Shown here in pieces: positions 23,542 to 31,594 of a stretch of DNA of 32,429 bases. This stretch comes from Candidatus Cellulosilyticum pullistercoris. Lineage in GTDB: Bacteria > Bacillota > Clostridia > Lachnospirales > Cellulosilyticaceae. The translations under genes were made by a program, and so were the position numbers. Positions within the stretch are counted from its first letter, which is position 1. The number at the start of each line of letters is the position of its first letter. The notes under the pieces were generated by a model. It saw only the letters and a list, made by a program, of their open reading frames with translations, searched no databases and was not told the origin of the DNA. Where the stretch lies: assembly GCA_018883705.1 (NCBI GenBank), contig JAHLFQ010000024.1, positions 1 through 32,429 on the forward strand, given 5' to 3'.

Positions 23542-26145
23542 CTAGCTTTCTACATTGATGACTAGGCCTTGCTCATTATAATCTACAACAAAGGTAGAAA
23601 ATGGATTAACTTCTTGTGCAATCAGTGTTCTGGCAATCAGTGTTTCCACCTTGCGTTGCAAAAACCTTCTAAGTGGTCTGGCACCAAAAACAGGATCAAA
23701 TCCTTGTTCTGCAATGTAGGATTTAGCTCTCTCTGTAAGTTTAACATAAAGTTGTTTACCTTCTAGACGTTTATTCAAATCTTTTTCAAGTAATGTAACA
23801 ATCTGAATGATTTCATGCTTTTGTAGTGGTTTATAAAGTACAATTTCATCTAATCGATTTAAAAACTCAGGTCTAAAATGCGTTTTTAGAGTTTGGTTAA
23901 CGGCTTCTTCTACTTCCTCATTGATTTCTCCATTTTCATTAATCCCTTCAAGAATAAGTTGTGAGCCTATATTAGAAGTTAAAATGATAATCGTATTTTT
24001 AAAATCAACTGTACGTCCTTTAGAATCTGTAACACGACCATCGTCTAATACTTGAAGTAGTACATTAAACACATCTGGATGCGCCTTTTCTACCTCATCA
24101 AATAAAATAACAGCATAAGGTTTTCTTCTAACTGCTTCTGTTAGTTGTCCACCTTCTTCATAACCGATATAACCCGGAGGTGCTCCAATAAGTCTTGCTA
24201 CAGAATGCTTCTCCATATATTCACTCATATCAATACGAATCATACTATGCTCATCATCAAATAATGACTCTGCAAGTGCTTTAGCAAGTTCTGTTTTTCC
24301 AACTCCTGTTGGCCCTAGGAATAAGAAAGAACCAATTGGCCTTCGTGGGTCTTTAATACCTGCACGTGAACGTAAAATAGCATCTGTTACTGTATTAACT
24401 GCTTCATTTTGACCAATCACACGTTTGTGCAAAATTTCTTCTAAACGAAGTAACTTATGACGTTCACCTTCCATAAGTTTTGTGATTGGAATTTGTGTCC
24501 ATCTAGAAATAATCTTTGCAATCTCTTCTTCATTAACTTTATCTCTAAGTAGTGTATGTTCACCACTAGATTGTGCTTTAATCTCTGCAGCTTCAAGTTT
24601 CTTTTTAAGTTCAGGTATCACACCATATTTTAATTCTGCTGCCTTATTATAATCATACTCACGTTCTGCTTTTTGCATATTAGCTGTTTGATTTTCTATT
24701 TCTTCTTTGATACTACGTACAGCTGTAATTGCTTCTTTTTCATTTTCCCATTGCATTTTCATTGCTTTAAATCGATCACGAAGTTCTGCTAACTCTTTTT
24801 GCGTTTCTACTAAATTTTGTTTTGAAATGGGATCTTCTTCTTTTTTTAGTGCTGTCTCTGCAATTTCAAGTTGAAGCATTTTTCGCGAAATCTCATCTAA
24901 TTCTACTGGCATAGAATCAATCTCTGTTCTTAAAAGTGCACAAGCCTCATCTACTAAATCAATCGCTTTATCAGGAAGGAAACGATCAGAAATATAACGA
25001 TCGGATAAAGTAGCTGCAGCAATAAGCGCGTTATCTTGAATTTGTACACCATGATAAATTTCATAGCGCTCCTTAATACCACGTAAAATAGCAATCGTAT
25101 CTTCTACTGTAGGTTCTTCTACCATAACAGGTTGAAAACGTCTCGCTAAAGCAGCATCAGATTCAATATATTGTCTGTACTCATTCAGTGTGGTTGCACC
25201 AATACAGTGAAGTTCTCCACGTGCAAGCATAGGTTTTAGTAAATTTCCTGCATCCATTGATCCTTCTGTCTTACCAGCTCCTACAATGGTATGAAGTTCA
25301 TCAATAAAGAGAATAATTTTCCCCTCACTCTTCTTTATCTCTTGAAGGACAGCTTTAAGCCTTTCTTCAAATTCACCTCTGTATTTAGCACCAGCTATAA
25401 GTGACCCCATATCTAATGAGAAAATTCGCCTATCTTTTAAAGTCTCTGGTACATCGCCTCTTACAATACGTTGGGCAAGGCCTTCAGCAATCGCTGTTTT
25501 ACCGACACCTGGCTCACCAATCAAGACAGGATTGTTTTTTGTTTTTCTTGATAAAATACGAATCACATTACGTATTTCACTATCACGACCTATAACAGGG
25601 TCTATCTTGTGCTCTCTTGCTCTCTCTACTAAGTCATAACCGTATTTATTAAGCACATCATAAGTGCTTTCTGGCTCCTCGCTTGTAACATGCATGTCTC
25701 CTCGTATTTCTTTAACAACGTCCATAAAAACTTTTTTATTAACGGCAAAGGCTGATAAAATCTTACTTAATTCTCCTGATGCTGTTTCAATAAGTGCGAG
25801 CATTAAATGTTCTACTGAAACATATTCATCTTTCATTCTTTTTGCAAGATCTTCACTTTTATTAAGTGCTTTTTCTGTCTCGCTTGAAACATAAACTTTA
25901 TCTAACTCTCTACCAGGTCCGCTTACTTTAGAAAGTTTACTAATAGCATCACCCACAGACTGTGTGATAGCACTTACATTAACATTCATCTTTGTTAGAA
26001 CCTGTGGAATAAGTCCTTGTTCTTGTGTAAGTAGTGCATATACTAAATGTAGTGGCTCAATTTGATTATTTTGATAGCTTATTGCCATTTGCTGTGCTCT
26101 TTGGATTGCTTCAATAGATCGTTTTGTATAATTTTGTCCATTCAT
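23542..26145 (-). CDS. clpB: ATP-dependent chaperone ClpB
   Basis: 867-residue Hsp100 disaggregase that, with DnaK, rescues aggregated proteins. Layout: Clp N-domain with two repeats (1-145), AAA+ module 1 with Walker A GEPGVGKTAIAEG and Walker B ILFIDELHTIVGAG, the long coiled-coil middle domain (about 400-520) that distinguishes ClpB from ClpC/ClpA, then AAA+ module 2 with GPTGVGKTELAKA and VILFDEVEKAHPDV. No ClpP-docking loop is evident. AAAGGAGG precedes the ATG. Only 34 nt separate it from the upstream RHH gene, with no promoter seen between, so both are probably read from the promoter at 26842-26870. No CIRCE or CtsR box is visible. Confidence 0.98.
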   Translation of the reverse strand: MNGQNYTKRSIEAIQRAQQMAISYQNNQIEPLHLVYALLTQEQGLIPQVLTKMNVNVSAITQSVGDAISKLSKVSGPGRELDKVYVSSETEKALNKSEDLAKRMKDEYVSVEHLMLALIETASGELSKILSAFAVNKKVFMDVVKEIRGDMHVTSEEPESTYDVLNKYGYDLVERAREHKIDPVIGRDSEIRNVIRILSRKTKNNPVLIGEPGVGKTAIAEGLAQRIVRGDVPETLKDRRIFSLDMGSLIAGAKYRGEFEERLKAVLQEIKKSEGKIILFIDELHTIVGAGKTEGSMDAGNLLKPMLARGELHCIGATTLNEYRQYIESDAALARRFQPVMVEEPTVEDTIAILRGIKERYEIYHGVQIQDNALIAAATLSDRYISDRFLPDKAIDLVDEACALLRTEIDSMPVELDEISRKMLQLEIAETALKKEEDPISKQNLVETQKELAELRDRFKAMKMQWENEKEAITAVRSIKEEIENQTANMQKAEREYDYNKAAELKYGVIPELKKKLEAAEIKAQSSGEHTLLRDKVNEEEIAKIISRWTQIPITKLMEGERHKLLRLEEILHKRVIGQNEAVNTVTDAILRSRAGIKDPRRPIGSFLFLGPTGVGKTELAKALAESLFDDEHSMIRIDMSEYMEKHSVARLIGAPPGYIGYEEGGQLTEAVRRKPYAVILFDEVEKAHPDVFNVLLQVLDDGRVTDSKGRTVDFKNTIIILTSNIGSQLILEGINENGEINEEVEEAVNQTLKTHFRPEFLNRLDEIVLYKPLQKHEIIQIVTLLEKDLNKRLEGKQLYVKLTERAKSYIAEQGFDPVFGARPLRRFLQRKVETLIARTLIAQEVNPFSTFVVDYNEQGLVINVES

Positions 26146-26179
26146 GTTATTTCCTCCTTTATTTTATCTATTTTGTAAC

Positions 26180-26818
26180 TTATATCAGGTGATGCATTTT
26201 TTTATAATGCTCCCTTAAAAGATTATATTGATTCTTTTCATTTTCTAAAGATCCAAAATATAGTTTTAAGCCATCATCTAATCCTTTGATATAAGTAGAT
26301 AGCGCACTGGCTAAATCAGTACTTTGATGGGGTTTTTGAAAAAGTTCTAATCTTAAGGTGCGAAGCCATTTAGAACCCTCTTCTTGTTCCCATAAAGTAG
26401 GGCTCATTTCATTTTCTATATGTTCCCACAACCGAAAGAACTCATTCAAATAGAAATAGAGTATGTCGCTTTGTGTACGAGAAATGACTCTAAGTTGACC
26501 TGTTAGATGGCCTTCTTGTTGTCCTAAATAAACACAATAACGAATTGTTGGATTATATTTGTATCTTAATGCACTTTTCACGCTATACATATGATCAGCT
26601 GCTTGATTTTGAATTTGAAAATGTGCATAGGGTTTTAGATAATCTGATAAACTTTGAAATATCTTTTGTAAATACTGTTCAGGTGTTGTTAGTGATACCT
26701 TCTCAGCCAATATTTGATTAATTAAGTTAGAACGACTGGTATGAAGAGAATAAGCTAATTCATCTATTGCTTCTACTACATCATCCATTAAAACTAAGCT
26801 ATAAACACTCTTTTTCAT
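26180..26818 (-). CDS. Ribbon-helix-helix domain protein, candidate regulator of clpB
   Basis: 212 residues. The first 45 residues resemble a MetJ/Arc/CopG ribbon-helix-helix: a strand KKSVYSLVLMDD, helix VVEAIDELAYSLH, turn TSRS and helix NLINQILAEKV. The remaining about 165 residues are a helical domain I do not recognise, rich in Tyr, Leu and Gln; this is a long tail for the class. The start follows GAGGTGAGG. It is transcribed just ahead of clpB from a promoter overlain by a perfect palindrome (26836-26863), which suggests autoregulation and control of clpB (inference). The effector is unknown. Confidence 0.7.
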   Translation of the reverse strand: MKKSVYSLVLMDDVVEAIDELAYSLHTSRSNLINQILAEKVSLTTPEQYLQKIFQSLSDYLKPYAHFQIQNQAADHMYSVKSALRYKYNPTIRYCVYLGQQEGHLTGQLRVISRTQSDILYFYLNEFFRLWEHIENEMSPTLWEQEEGSKWLRTLRLELFQKPHQSTDLASALSTYIKGLDDGLKLYFGSLENEKNQYNLLREHYKKMHHLI

Positions 26819-26835
26819 AGCCTCACCTCACTTCT

Positions 26836-26863
26836 AATAATAGAATATCCCTATTCTATTATT
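26836..26863. promoter_or_regulatory. Perfect palindrome (operator candidate) over the RHH-clpB promoter
   Basis: AATAATAGAATA (26836-26847) is the exact reverse complement of 26852-26863, with the spacer TCCC between. It covers the promoter spacer, the -10 box and the bases up to the predicted start site near 26835. Because it lies before the start site it should act as DNA rather than as a transcript hairpin. Confidence 0.7.
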
Positions 26864-26870
26864 TTGTCAA
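26842..26870 (-). promoter_or_regulatory. Sigma-A promoter of the RHH-clpB operon
   Basis: On the minus strand a perfect TTGACA (26870-26865) and TATTCT (26847-26842) are separated by 17 bp. The predicted start site is close to 26835, a short leader before the RHH gene. Confidence 0.8.
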
Positions 26871-26996
26871 CGTAATTATATAATCATTTAATCAAATTAT
26901 ATGGTTTATTTATCTAATTATCTTCATGAAACACAAGTTATATTTTCTTAGGTTGTGGTTACACTAAATATATTATTTATAAAAGGATGGATACTT

Positions 26997-27803
26997 ATGA
27001 ACACAAAAACTACCATTTTTCTAAGGAAAGGATTGAGCTATTTTATAGCTTTTGTTTTTCTATTTAATCTGTGTACAGTCTCATGTATGGCTGAAACTCA
27101 TGATCTTGATACGACAAAGACTGATTGGTGGCTCGTACGATCCAAAAACCACGAACTACCAGGCTTTAATACGAAATTAGGCTATAAACTAGAAGATTAT
27201 GGAGGGTGCTGCTTAGGTGACACCTCAAAAAAAGTAGTTTATCTGACTTTTGATGAAGGATATGAAAACGGGTATACAGCTAAAATTTTAGACGTATTAA
27301 AATCCCAGGATGTTAAAGCCATGTTTTTTGTGACCTTACCTTATATAGAAAAAAATGAAGATCTTATCAAAAGAATGCATGAAGAAGGACACTTCGTTTG
27401 TAATCATACGAATCATCATTTATCGATGCCAACACTTGTCGGAAATGAGAGCAAGTTCAATAACGAAATTACTAGTGTTTCAGAGGCTTATCAAAAAATC
27501 ACAGGAAGCCAAATGCCCCCTTTCTTTAGGCCGCCTATGGGGCATTATTCTCAAAAATCACTAGCCATGACTAAAGCCTTAGGATACCGTACTGTCTTTT
27601 GGAGTTTTGCTTACTGTGATTGGAAGCCTAATGCACAACCTGTTCCTGCTGAAGCTAAGAAATTAATGTTAGATGGTCTTCATAATGGAGCCATTTACCT
27701 ACTTCATGCTGTTTCCAAAACGAATACAGAAGTGCTTGGTGATTTTATTACAGAAGCTAGAAATATGGGATATACTTTCGAACTACTGCCTACTCAATCA
27801 TAA
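26997..27803 (+). CDS. pdaA: Polysaccharide deacetylase, PdaA type (muramic delta-lactam)
   Basis: Carbohydrate esterase family 4 enzyme that removes acetyl groups from N-acetylmuramic acid in spore cortex peptidoglycan. It has 268 residues from ATG 26997, which follows AAAGGATGG; an in-frame ATG at 26955 lacks a ribosome binding site. A signal peptide (basic start, hydrophobic 17-31, ending near SCMA) is followed by the NodB domain: TFDEGYENGYT (motif 1, PdaA-style), HTNHHLSMP (motif 2, metal histidines), FFRPPMGHYSQKS (motif 3) and ending with the LLHAVSKTN motif. The PdaA assignment within the family rests on these motifs. It would act outside the cell membrane during sporulation. Divergent from RHH-clpB. 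Confidence 0.9.
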   Translation: MNTKTTIFLRKGLSYFIAFVFLFNLCTVSCMAETHDLDTTKTDWWLVRSKNHELPGFNTKLGYKLEDYGGCCLGDTSKKVVYLTFDEGYENGYTAKILDVLKSQDVKAMFFVTLPYIEKNEDLIKRMHEEGHFVCNHTNHHLSMPTLVGNESKFNNEITSVSEAYQKITGSQMPPFFRPPMGHYSQKSLAMTKALGYRTVFWSFAYCDWKPNAQPVPAEAKKLMLDGLHNGAIYLLHAVSKTNTEVLGDFITEARNMGYTFELLPTQS

Positions 27804-27817
27804 TAAAGTAACAAACA

Positions 27818-27862
27818 AAAAAGAACTACATTTAAGTCATCAATTTAAATGTAGTTCTTTTT
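27818..27862. terminator. Bidirectional terminator between pdaA and the glycosyltransferase
   Basis: Perfect 18-bp stem (27818-27835 with 27845-27862) with 9-nt loop, A5 on the left and T5 on the right. It serves the two convergent genes. Confidence 0.87.
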
Positions 27863-27872
27863 ATTGATCTAA

Positions 27873-28847
27873 TTAATGAAAATGGAATGTTTCATGATCA
27901 TCCAGTTCATTTTTAAAATTAATTTTCTCTTTAATGATATAAAGAGGTCTTCCCTTGCCTTCATCATAAATACGTGCAATATATTCTCCTAGTAACCCAA
28001 TGGAAAATAACTGTACGCCACTAAAAAATGTAATGGCAACCATTAAAGATGTCCAACCTGACACAACTGAATGCATAATAAATTTGGAGATTAAAGAATA
28101 TAATAATAGTCCTATAGCAATTATTATTGTAATAAACCCTAAAGATCTTACCATTTTAAGTGGTTTTGTAGAAAAGCTAATAATACCATCCATTGCAAAT
28201 CGTACCATCTTTTTAAATGGATATTTGGTTTCTCCTGCAAACCGTTCATCTCTTTCATATTCTACATAAGTCTGGTCAAAGCCTACCCAACTTACCATAC
28301 CTCTAACAAAGCGATTTCTTTCTGGCATCTGTTTAAAAGCTTCAACAACTCGACGATCCATTAGCCTAAAATCACCTGTATCCATAGGAATCTCAATCTC
28401 TGCCATATAATGAAGAAAACGATAGAAATATTTAGCCGTTACTAGTTTAAAAAAAGTTTCACCCTTACGCTTCTTTCTTTTTGCATAAACAACATCAAAT
28501 CCTTCTTTCCACTTTACTACCATTTCTTCAATCACATGAGGTGGATCCTGTAAATCAGCATCAATAATAACTGCTACATCCCCTGTACAATGAAATATAC
28601 CAGCCGTAACAGCTACTTGATGGCCAAAATTACGTGAAAAATCAATAACTTTAACATTTATATCTGCTTTAGAAATTTCTCTAAGTAATTCTAACGTTTT
28701 ATCTTTACTTCCATCATTAACAAATACAAACTCATATTGCCACTTATTTTTTAACATCACACGCTTTAATTCTTTATAACAGGTTTGTACGACTGCTTCT
28801 TCATAATAAACAGGAATGATGACAGAAAGCAAAAAATGTTCTTTCAT
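27873..28847 (-). CDS. Membrane-anchored family 2 glycosyltransferase (GtrB/DPM1-like)
   Basis: 324 residues: an N-terminal GT-A domain (about 1-225) beginning LSVIIPVYYEEAVV, with VFVNDGSKDKT, DFSRNFGHQVAVTAG and the DXD-type IDADLQDPP motif. Two C-terminal transmembrane helices (about 230-252 and 265-290) follow, ending in a short cytoplasmic tail with LLGEYIARIYDEGKGRPLYII. This layout is that of GtrB/Dpm1-type enzymes that load a sugar from a nucleotide donor onto polyprenyl phosphate for cell-surface glycosylation. The donor sugar is not predictable. The start follows AGGAG with 7-nt spacing. No flippase or other glycan gene is adjacent. Confidence 0.92.
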   Translation of the reverse strand: MKEHFLLSVIIPVYYEEAVVQTCYKELKRVMLKNKWQYEFVFVNDGSKDKTLELLREISKADINVKVIDFSRNFGHQVAVTAGIFHCTGDVAVIIDADLQDPPHVIEEMVVKWKEGFDVVYAKRKKRKGETFFKLVTAKYFYRFLHYMAEIEIPMDTGDFRLMDRRVVEAFKQMPERNRFVRGMVSWVGFDQTYVEYERDERFAGETKYPFKKMVRFAMDGIISFSTKPLKMVRSLGFITIIIAIGLLLYSLISKFIMHSVVSGWTSLMVAITFFSGVQLFSIGLLGEYIARIYDEGKGRPLYIIKEKINFKNELDDHETFHFH

Positions 28848-28919
28848 TTCTACGCTCCTCTGGTAATTATTTTTTAATAATTAAACAACTATAGTCATTA
28901 TAAGTATTTTAACTATACA

Positions 28920-29345
28920 TTAATTTATACCCTCTAAAAAGACTCCTATATCCCATGCTTCAATATAAGGAAATACTTTCGACGCATCCTCTATTTCTTC
29001 ATTTATCGTTTCAATCCAATCATCTAAGTCTGCCATCTGATCTTCAATTGCTACATAAAGTTTTTTTCCTATGAGTATTTTAAATGGCATTTCTATGAGT
29101 TCTTCTAAAATTTCTAAGGTTTCTTCTATGATATCCTCATATTGAGTATGGCCACTTAATAGTAGGCTTCTATAGAAAGAATCATTTGACATGTCATTTA
29201 TATGCATTAATAGCTGTTGTAGCTCTTTTATCAAATCACTTAACATATTATAGACTATTTTTTCTTGCTCACTTACTGAATGCATTATCTTATCGTATAT
29301 CTTATTTTCTAACCCAACTAACTTTTTCTGTAATTGTTGATTCAT
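28920..29345 (-). CDS. Unrecognised acidic helical protein
   Basis: 141 residues, not assigned to a family. The sequence is predicted to be mostly helical, strongly acidic in its second half (EDIIEETLEILEELIEMP, DLDDWIETINEEIEDASKVF in pieces), and has no cysteine, signal peptide or membrane helix. A coiled-coil-like N-terminal half (KKLVGLENKIYDKIMHSVSEQ) suggests an oligomer. ATG follows GAGG with 7-nt spacing, supporting a real gene. Codon use and context resemble the neighbours. A palindrome at 29382-29399 lies just upstream. It is separated by 72 nt from the glycosyltransferase. Confidence 0.75.
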   Translation of the reverse strand: MNQQLQKKLVGLENKIYDKIMHSVSEQEKIVYNMLSDLIKELQQLLMHINDMSNDSFYRSLLLSGHTQYEDIIEETLEILEELIEMPFKILIGKKLYVAIEDQMADLDDWIETINEEIEDASKVFPYIEAWDIGVFLEGIN

Positions 29346-29381
29346 TTTATATCCTCATTTCTTACATTTATATCTACTATT

Positions 29382-29399
29382 ATAATCATTTATGATTAT
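29382..29399. promoter_or_regulatory. Palindrome upstream of the acidic protein, reminiscent of Fur/PerR sites
   Basis: ATAATCAT-TT-ATGATTAT is a perfect 8-bp-arm palindrome, 37 nt upstream of the start codon. On the minus strand it contains a TATAAT hexamer. It resembles Fur/PerR family operators (for PerR TTATAATNATTATAA) in its half-sites, though the two halves are spaced differently from the classical box. No good -35 was found. Confidence 0.35.
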
Positions 29400-29455
29400 C
29401 AACACTACTATTAATTTTTATACTCATACACGTATACAACTCCTCCTTATGCGAA

Positions 29456-29483
29456 AAAAGGCTCTACCAAAGTAGAACCTTTT
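29456..29483 (-). terminator. Terminator after the DUF2752 gene
   Basis: On the minus strand AAAAGGTTCTAC pairs with GTAGAGCCTTTT (one T-G pair) around a TTTG loop and is followed by further T residues, 17 nt beyond the DUF2752 stop codon. Confidence 0.82.
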
Positions 29484-29499
29484 GATGAATGACTATGTC

Positions 29500-29898
29500 T
29501 TATATAGGAGGCCTTAGATCATAAAATTGTGGTATATTTCTTAAAATACCAAACGCAATCAAGAAAACAATCATAATCCATAGCAACTGTGTTTGTCGCA
29601 AGGATAACTTGACGCTCCCTGTCTTTACATATTGTATCAGTAACTTTATACCTAGTAATAAACCAATAGGCAAACAAATAAATACTGCACGATTATGATA
29701 AAATGCCGTCTTAAAGTCTAGGTTTACAAGTGCTAAACACATTCTTGTTACTCCACATCCTGAACAATATAAACCAGTTAACGAATGAAATAAACAAGGA
29801 ATGCGTAATGTACTTATATGACACCAAACAATATAGGCTACACTACAAGTCATAAGTCCTATAAGATAAATGACTATATGTAAGAATCGTTTTTTCAT
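29500..29898 (-). CDS. DUF2752 family membrane protein
   Basis: 132 residues (ATG start) with about three transmembrane helices. The family signature LTGLYCSGCGVTRMCLAL sits after the first helix, followed by the F-x-x-AF-x-HN sequence FKTAFYHNRAVF. Function unknown. The gene begins immediately after the TAA of the DUF4234 gene (TAAGATG) with no clear ribosome binding site, so it probably depends on translation of that gene; a TTG at 29910, overlapping that gene by 11 nt, is an alternative start. Confidence 0.88.
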   Translation of the reverse strand: MKKRFLHIVIYLIGLMTCSVAYIVWCHISTLRIPCLFHSLTGLYCSGCGVTRMCLALVNLDFKTAFYHNRAVFICLPIGLLLGIKLLIQYVKTGSVKLSLRQTQLLWIMIVFLIAFGILRNIPQFYDLRPPI

Positions 29899-29899
29899 C

Positions 29900-30238
29900 T
29901 TAGGCAGCAAGTTTATTTAATTCATTCTGAATTAAAGCATAAGCAATAATGCCAGCCAACATATAAACAATTAAATAAAGTATACCCCCATTACTAGCTG
30001 GAATACCTCTATTTTGTTTTGCAATATCTAATTTATCCCCCATTTTATATGCCCAGTATAATCCATAGATACCACATGTTACAATCGTTAAAATAAATGC
30101 AAGTACTCCTGATATTGAATAGTCTCCAGATACCTCATTTACATCATTTGTTAAACAAATAAACCAATAAATTCCATAGATGCCGCATGTAATCAAGGAA
30201 AAAATAATACTTAATGCAATATTTCTTTCTTTTATCAT
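29900..30238 (-). CDS. DUF4234 family small membrane protein
   Basis: 112 residues with three hydrophobic segments. The two halves contain repeated membrane hairpins: SLITCGIYGIYWFICLTND and LTIVTCGIYGLYWAYKMGD, the double 'TCGIYG(I/L)YW' typical of DUF4234. Function unknown. The ATG at 30238 follows GGGAGG with 5-nt spacing; the in-frame ATG at 30274 has no such site. A promoter lies at 30264-30292, so the pair with DUF2752 is an operon. Confidence 0.88.
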   Translation of the reverse strand: MIKERNIALSIIFSLITCGIYGIYWFICLTNDVNEVSGDYSISGVLAFILTIVTCGIYGLYWAYKMGDKLDIAKQNRGIPASNGGILYLIVYMLAGIIAYALIQNELNKLAA

Positions 30239-30263
30239 TACAACCTCCCATTGCTCCAGTGAT

Positions 30264-30292
30264 AGTATATTCATATATATATCATTTTTAAA
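30264..30292 (-). promoter_or_regulatory. Promoter of the DUF4234-DUF2752 pair
   Basis: On the minus strand TTTAAA (30292-30287) and TATACT (30269-30264) are 17 bp apart, upstream of the GGGAGG site. The -35 match is only moderate. The remaining AT-rich stretch 30293-30423 shows no gene or RNA structure I can support. Confidence 0.45.
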
Positions 30293-30423
30293 TAGTTAAG
30301 TCAAACTTACATTATATATTCATATCCAAGGAATAGAATTAATGATTTTATATCATATTATTAATATCTGTATTTTACATTATGATTGTAATTATTTTAC
30401 AATATAGACATTAACTTTATATA

Positions 30424-30452
30424 TTGTACTTAGTAAAGACATCTATTATAAT
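30424..30452 (+). promoter_or_regulatory. Promoter of the BMP lipoprotein gene
   Basis: TTGTAC at 30424-30429 and a perfect TATAAT at 30447-30452 are separated by 17 bp. The start site would be near 30459, leaving about 48 nt before the ATG, too short for a riboswitch. Confidence 0.65.
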
Positions 30453-30506
30453 GCAAAAGGTTTACCTAATATTTTCAAATCACTATTTTGAAACGGAGTA
30501 TTAATA

Positions 30507-31592
30507 ATGGACAAAAAGAAATTTTTAACACAAATACTATCAGGGGTACTTTCCCTTAGTATCTTAGTAGGCTGTGGTGCAAATACAGCTCCAGAAACAA
30601 CCTCAAAATTTAATCGTCTTGATACAGACCTTAAAGTAGGGATGGTAGTAGGCTCAGGTACAATTGATGATCGATCTTTTAATCAAGGAAGTTGGGAAGG
30701 TATTACTGCAACAGTAAAAAATAGTAAATACGTCATACCTGCTGGTGAAACAGAATCAGATTATCTAGTATCTATTGGAAACTTAACTGACGCTGGATAT
30801 AACTTTATTGTTACGCCAGGATTCTATTTTGAATCGGCTATTTTTAATGCGCAAGCTAAATATCCTAATACGCATTTTGTTATTTTAGATGGGGCACCAG
30901 TTGATCAAGATGGCAATACTGTCATTGCTGAAAATACTGTTTCTATTCATTTTGCTGAACATGAAGCTGGATTTATTGCAGGGGTTGCTGCTGCTGTAGA
31001 AATTCAAGAAGGTGATTTCGGATTTATTGGAGGTATGCAAATTCCTGCCGTTGTTCGATTTGAAGCTGGCTTTACACAAGGGATTGAGTATGCAAATGCT
31101 CACTTAGGAACACAAGTTACTTTAGATGAAGTAAACGTGGTTTACCAAGGTACATTTGGTGATAAAGCTGCTGGCCAACAAATTGCTGCACAAATGTACG
31201 ATCGTGGTGTAAAAGTTATCTTTACTGCTGCCGGTGGTACAGGAATGGGTGCTATTACAGAAGCTAAAAGTCGTGCAAATCAAGGAGAAAAAGTATGGGT
31301 TATTGGTGTAGATTCTGACCAATATCTTGATGGTGTTTATGATGAAGCAACAAACGCTTCTGTTGTATTAACTTCTGCTATAAAATATGTCGATCAAGCG
31401 ACACATGATATGATTGCCGCAGAAGTTGAAGGCAATTTCCCTGGTGGACAAGATATCACCTTTTCAATTGAAAATGATGGTGTCGGACTTCCAGCAGAAA
31501 ATCCTAACTTAAGTGAAAAAACACTTGAAACTGTTAATAAAGTATATGAACAAGTTAAAAATAAAGAAATCGTTGTAAATGAATCTTTATAA
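30507..31592 (+). CDS. BMP family (PnrA/TmpC-like) substrate-binding lipoprotein
   Basis: 361-residue lipoprotein of the basic membrane protein family (Pfam Bmp), whose best-known members bind purine nucleosides for ABC import. Signal peptide with the lipobox ILVGC (C23). Mature domain motifs are GMVVGSGTIDDRSFNQGSWEG (shown as VVGSGTIDDRSFNQGSW), FVILDGAPV, FIGGMQIPAVVRFEAGFTQG and VIGVDSDQYLDG. The start ATG follows GGAG. It has its own promoter and terminator. The permease and ATPase genes usually found beside it are absent, so the transporter must be encoded elsewhere, or the protein is a sensor. Confidence 0.92.
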   Translation: MDKKKFLTQILSGVLSLSILVGCGANTAPETTSKFNRLDTDLKVGMVVGSGTIDDRSFNQGSWEGITATVKNSKYVIPAGETESDYLVSIGNLTDAGYNFIVTPGFYFESAIFNAQAKYPNTHFVILDGAPVDQDGNTVIAENTVSIHFAEHEAGFIAGVAAAVEIQEGDFGFIGGMQIPAVVRFEAGFTQGIEYANAHLGTQVTLDEVNVVYQGTFGDKAAGQQIAAQMYDRGVKVIFTAAGGTGMGAITEAKSRANQGEKVWVIGVDSDQYLDGVYDEATNASVVLTSAIKYVDQATHDMIAAEVEGNFPGGQDITFSIENDGVGLPAENPNLSEKTLETVNKVYEQVKNKEIVVNESL

Positions 31593-31594
31593 TC

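Noticed and set aside
23408..26200. CIRCE or CtsR operator near clpB
   Set aside because: Searched by eye for TTAGCACTC-N9-GAGTGCTAA and for tandem GGTCAAA heptads; neither is present upstream of clpB or of the RHH gene.
26900..26990. Possible sigma-G type promoter (GTTATA, 17 bp, TACACTA) in front of pdaA
   Set aside because: Would fit a sporulation gene, but matches to the consensus are too weak in such AT-rich DNA to report as a feature.
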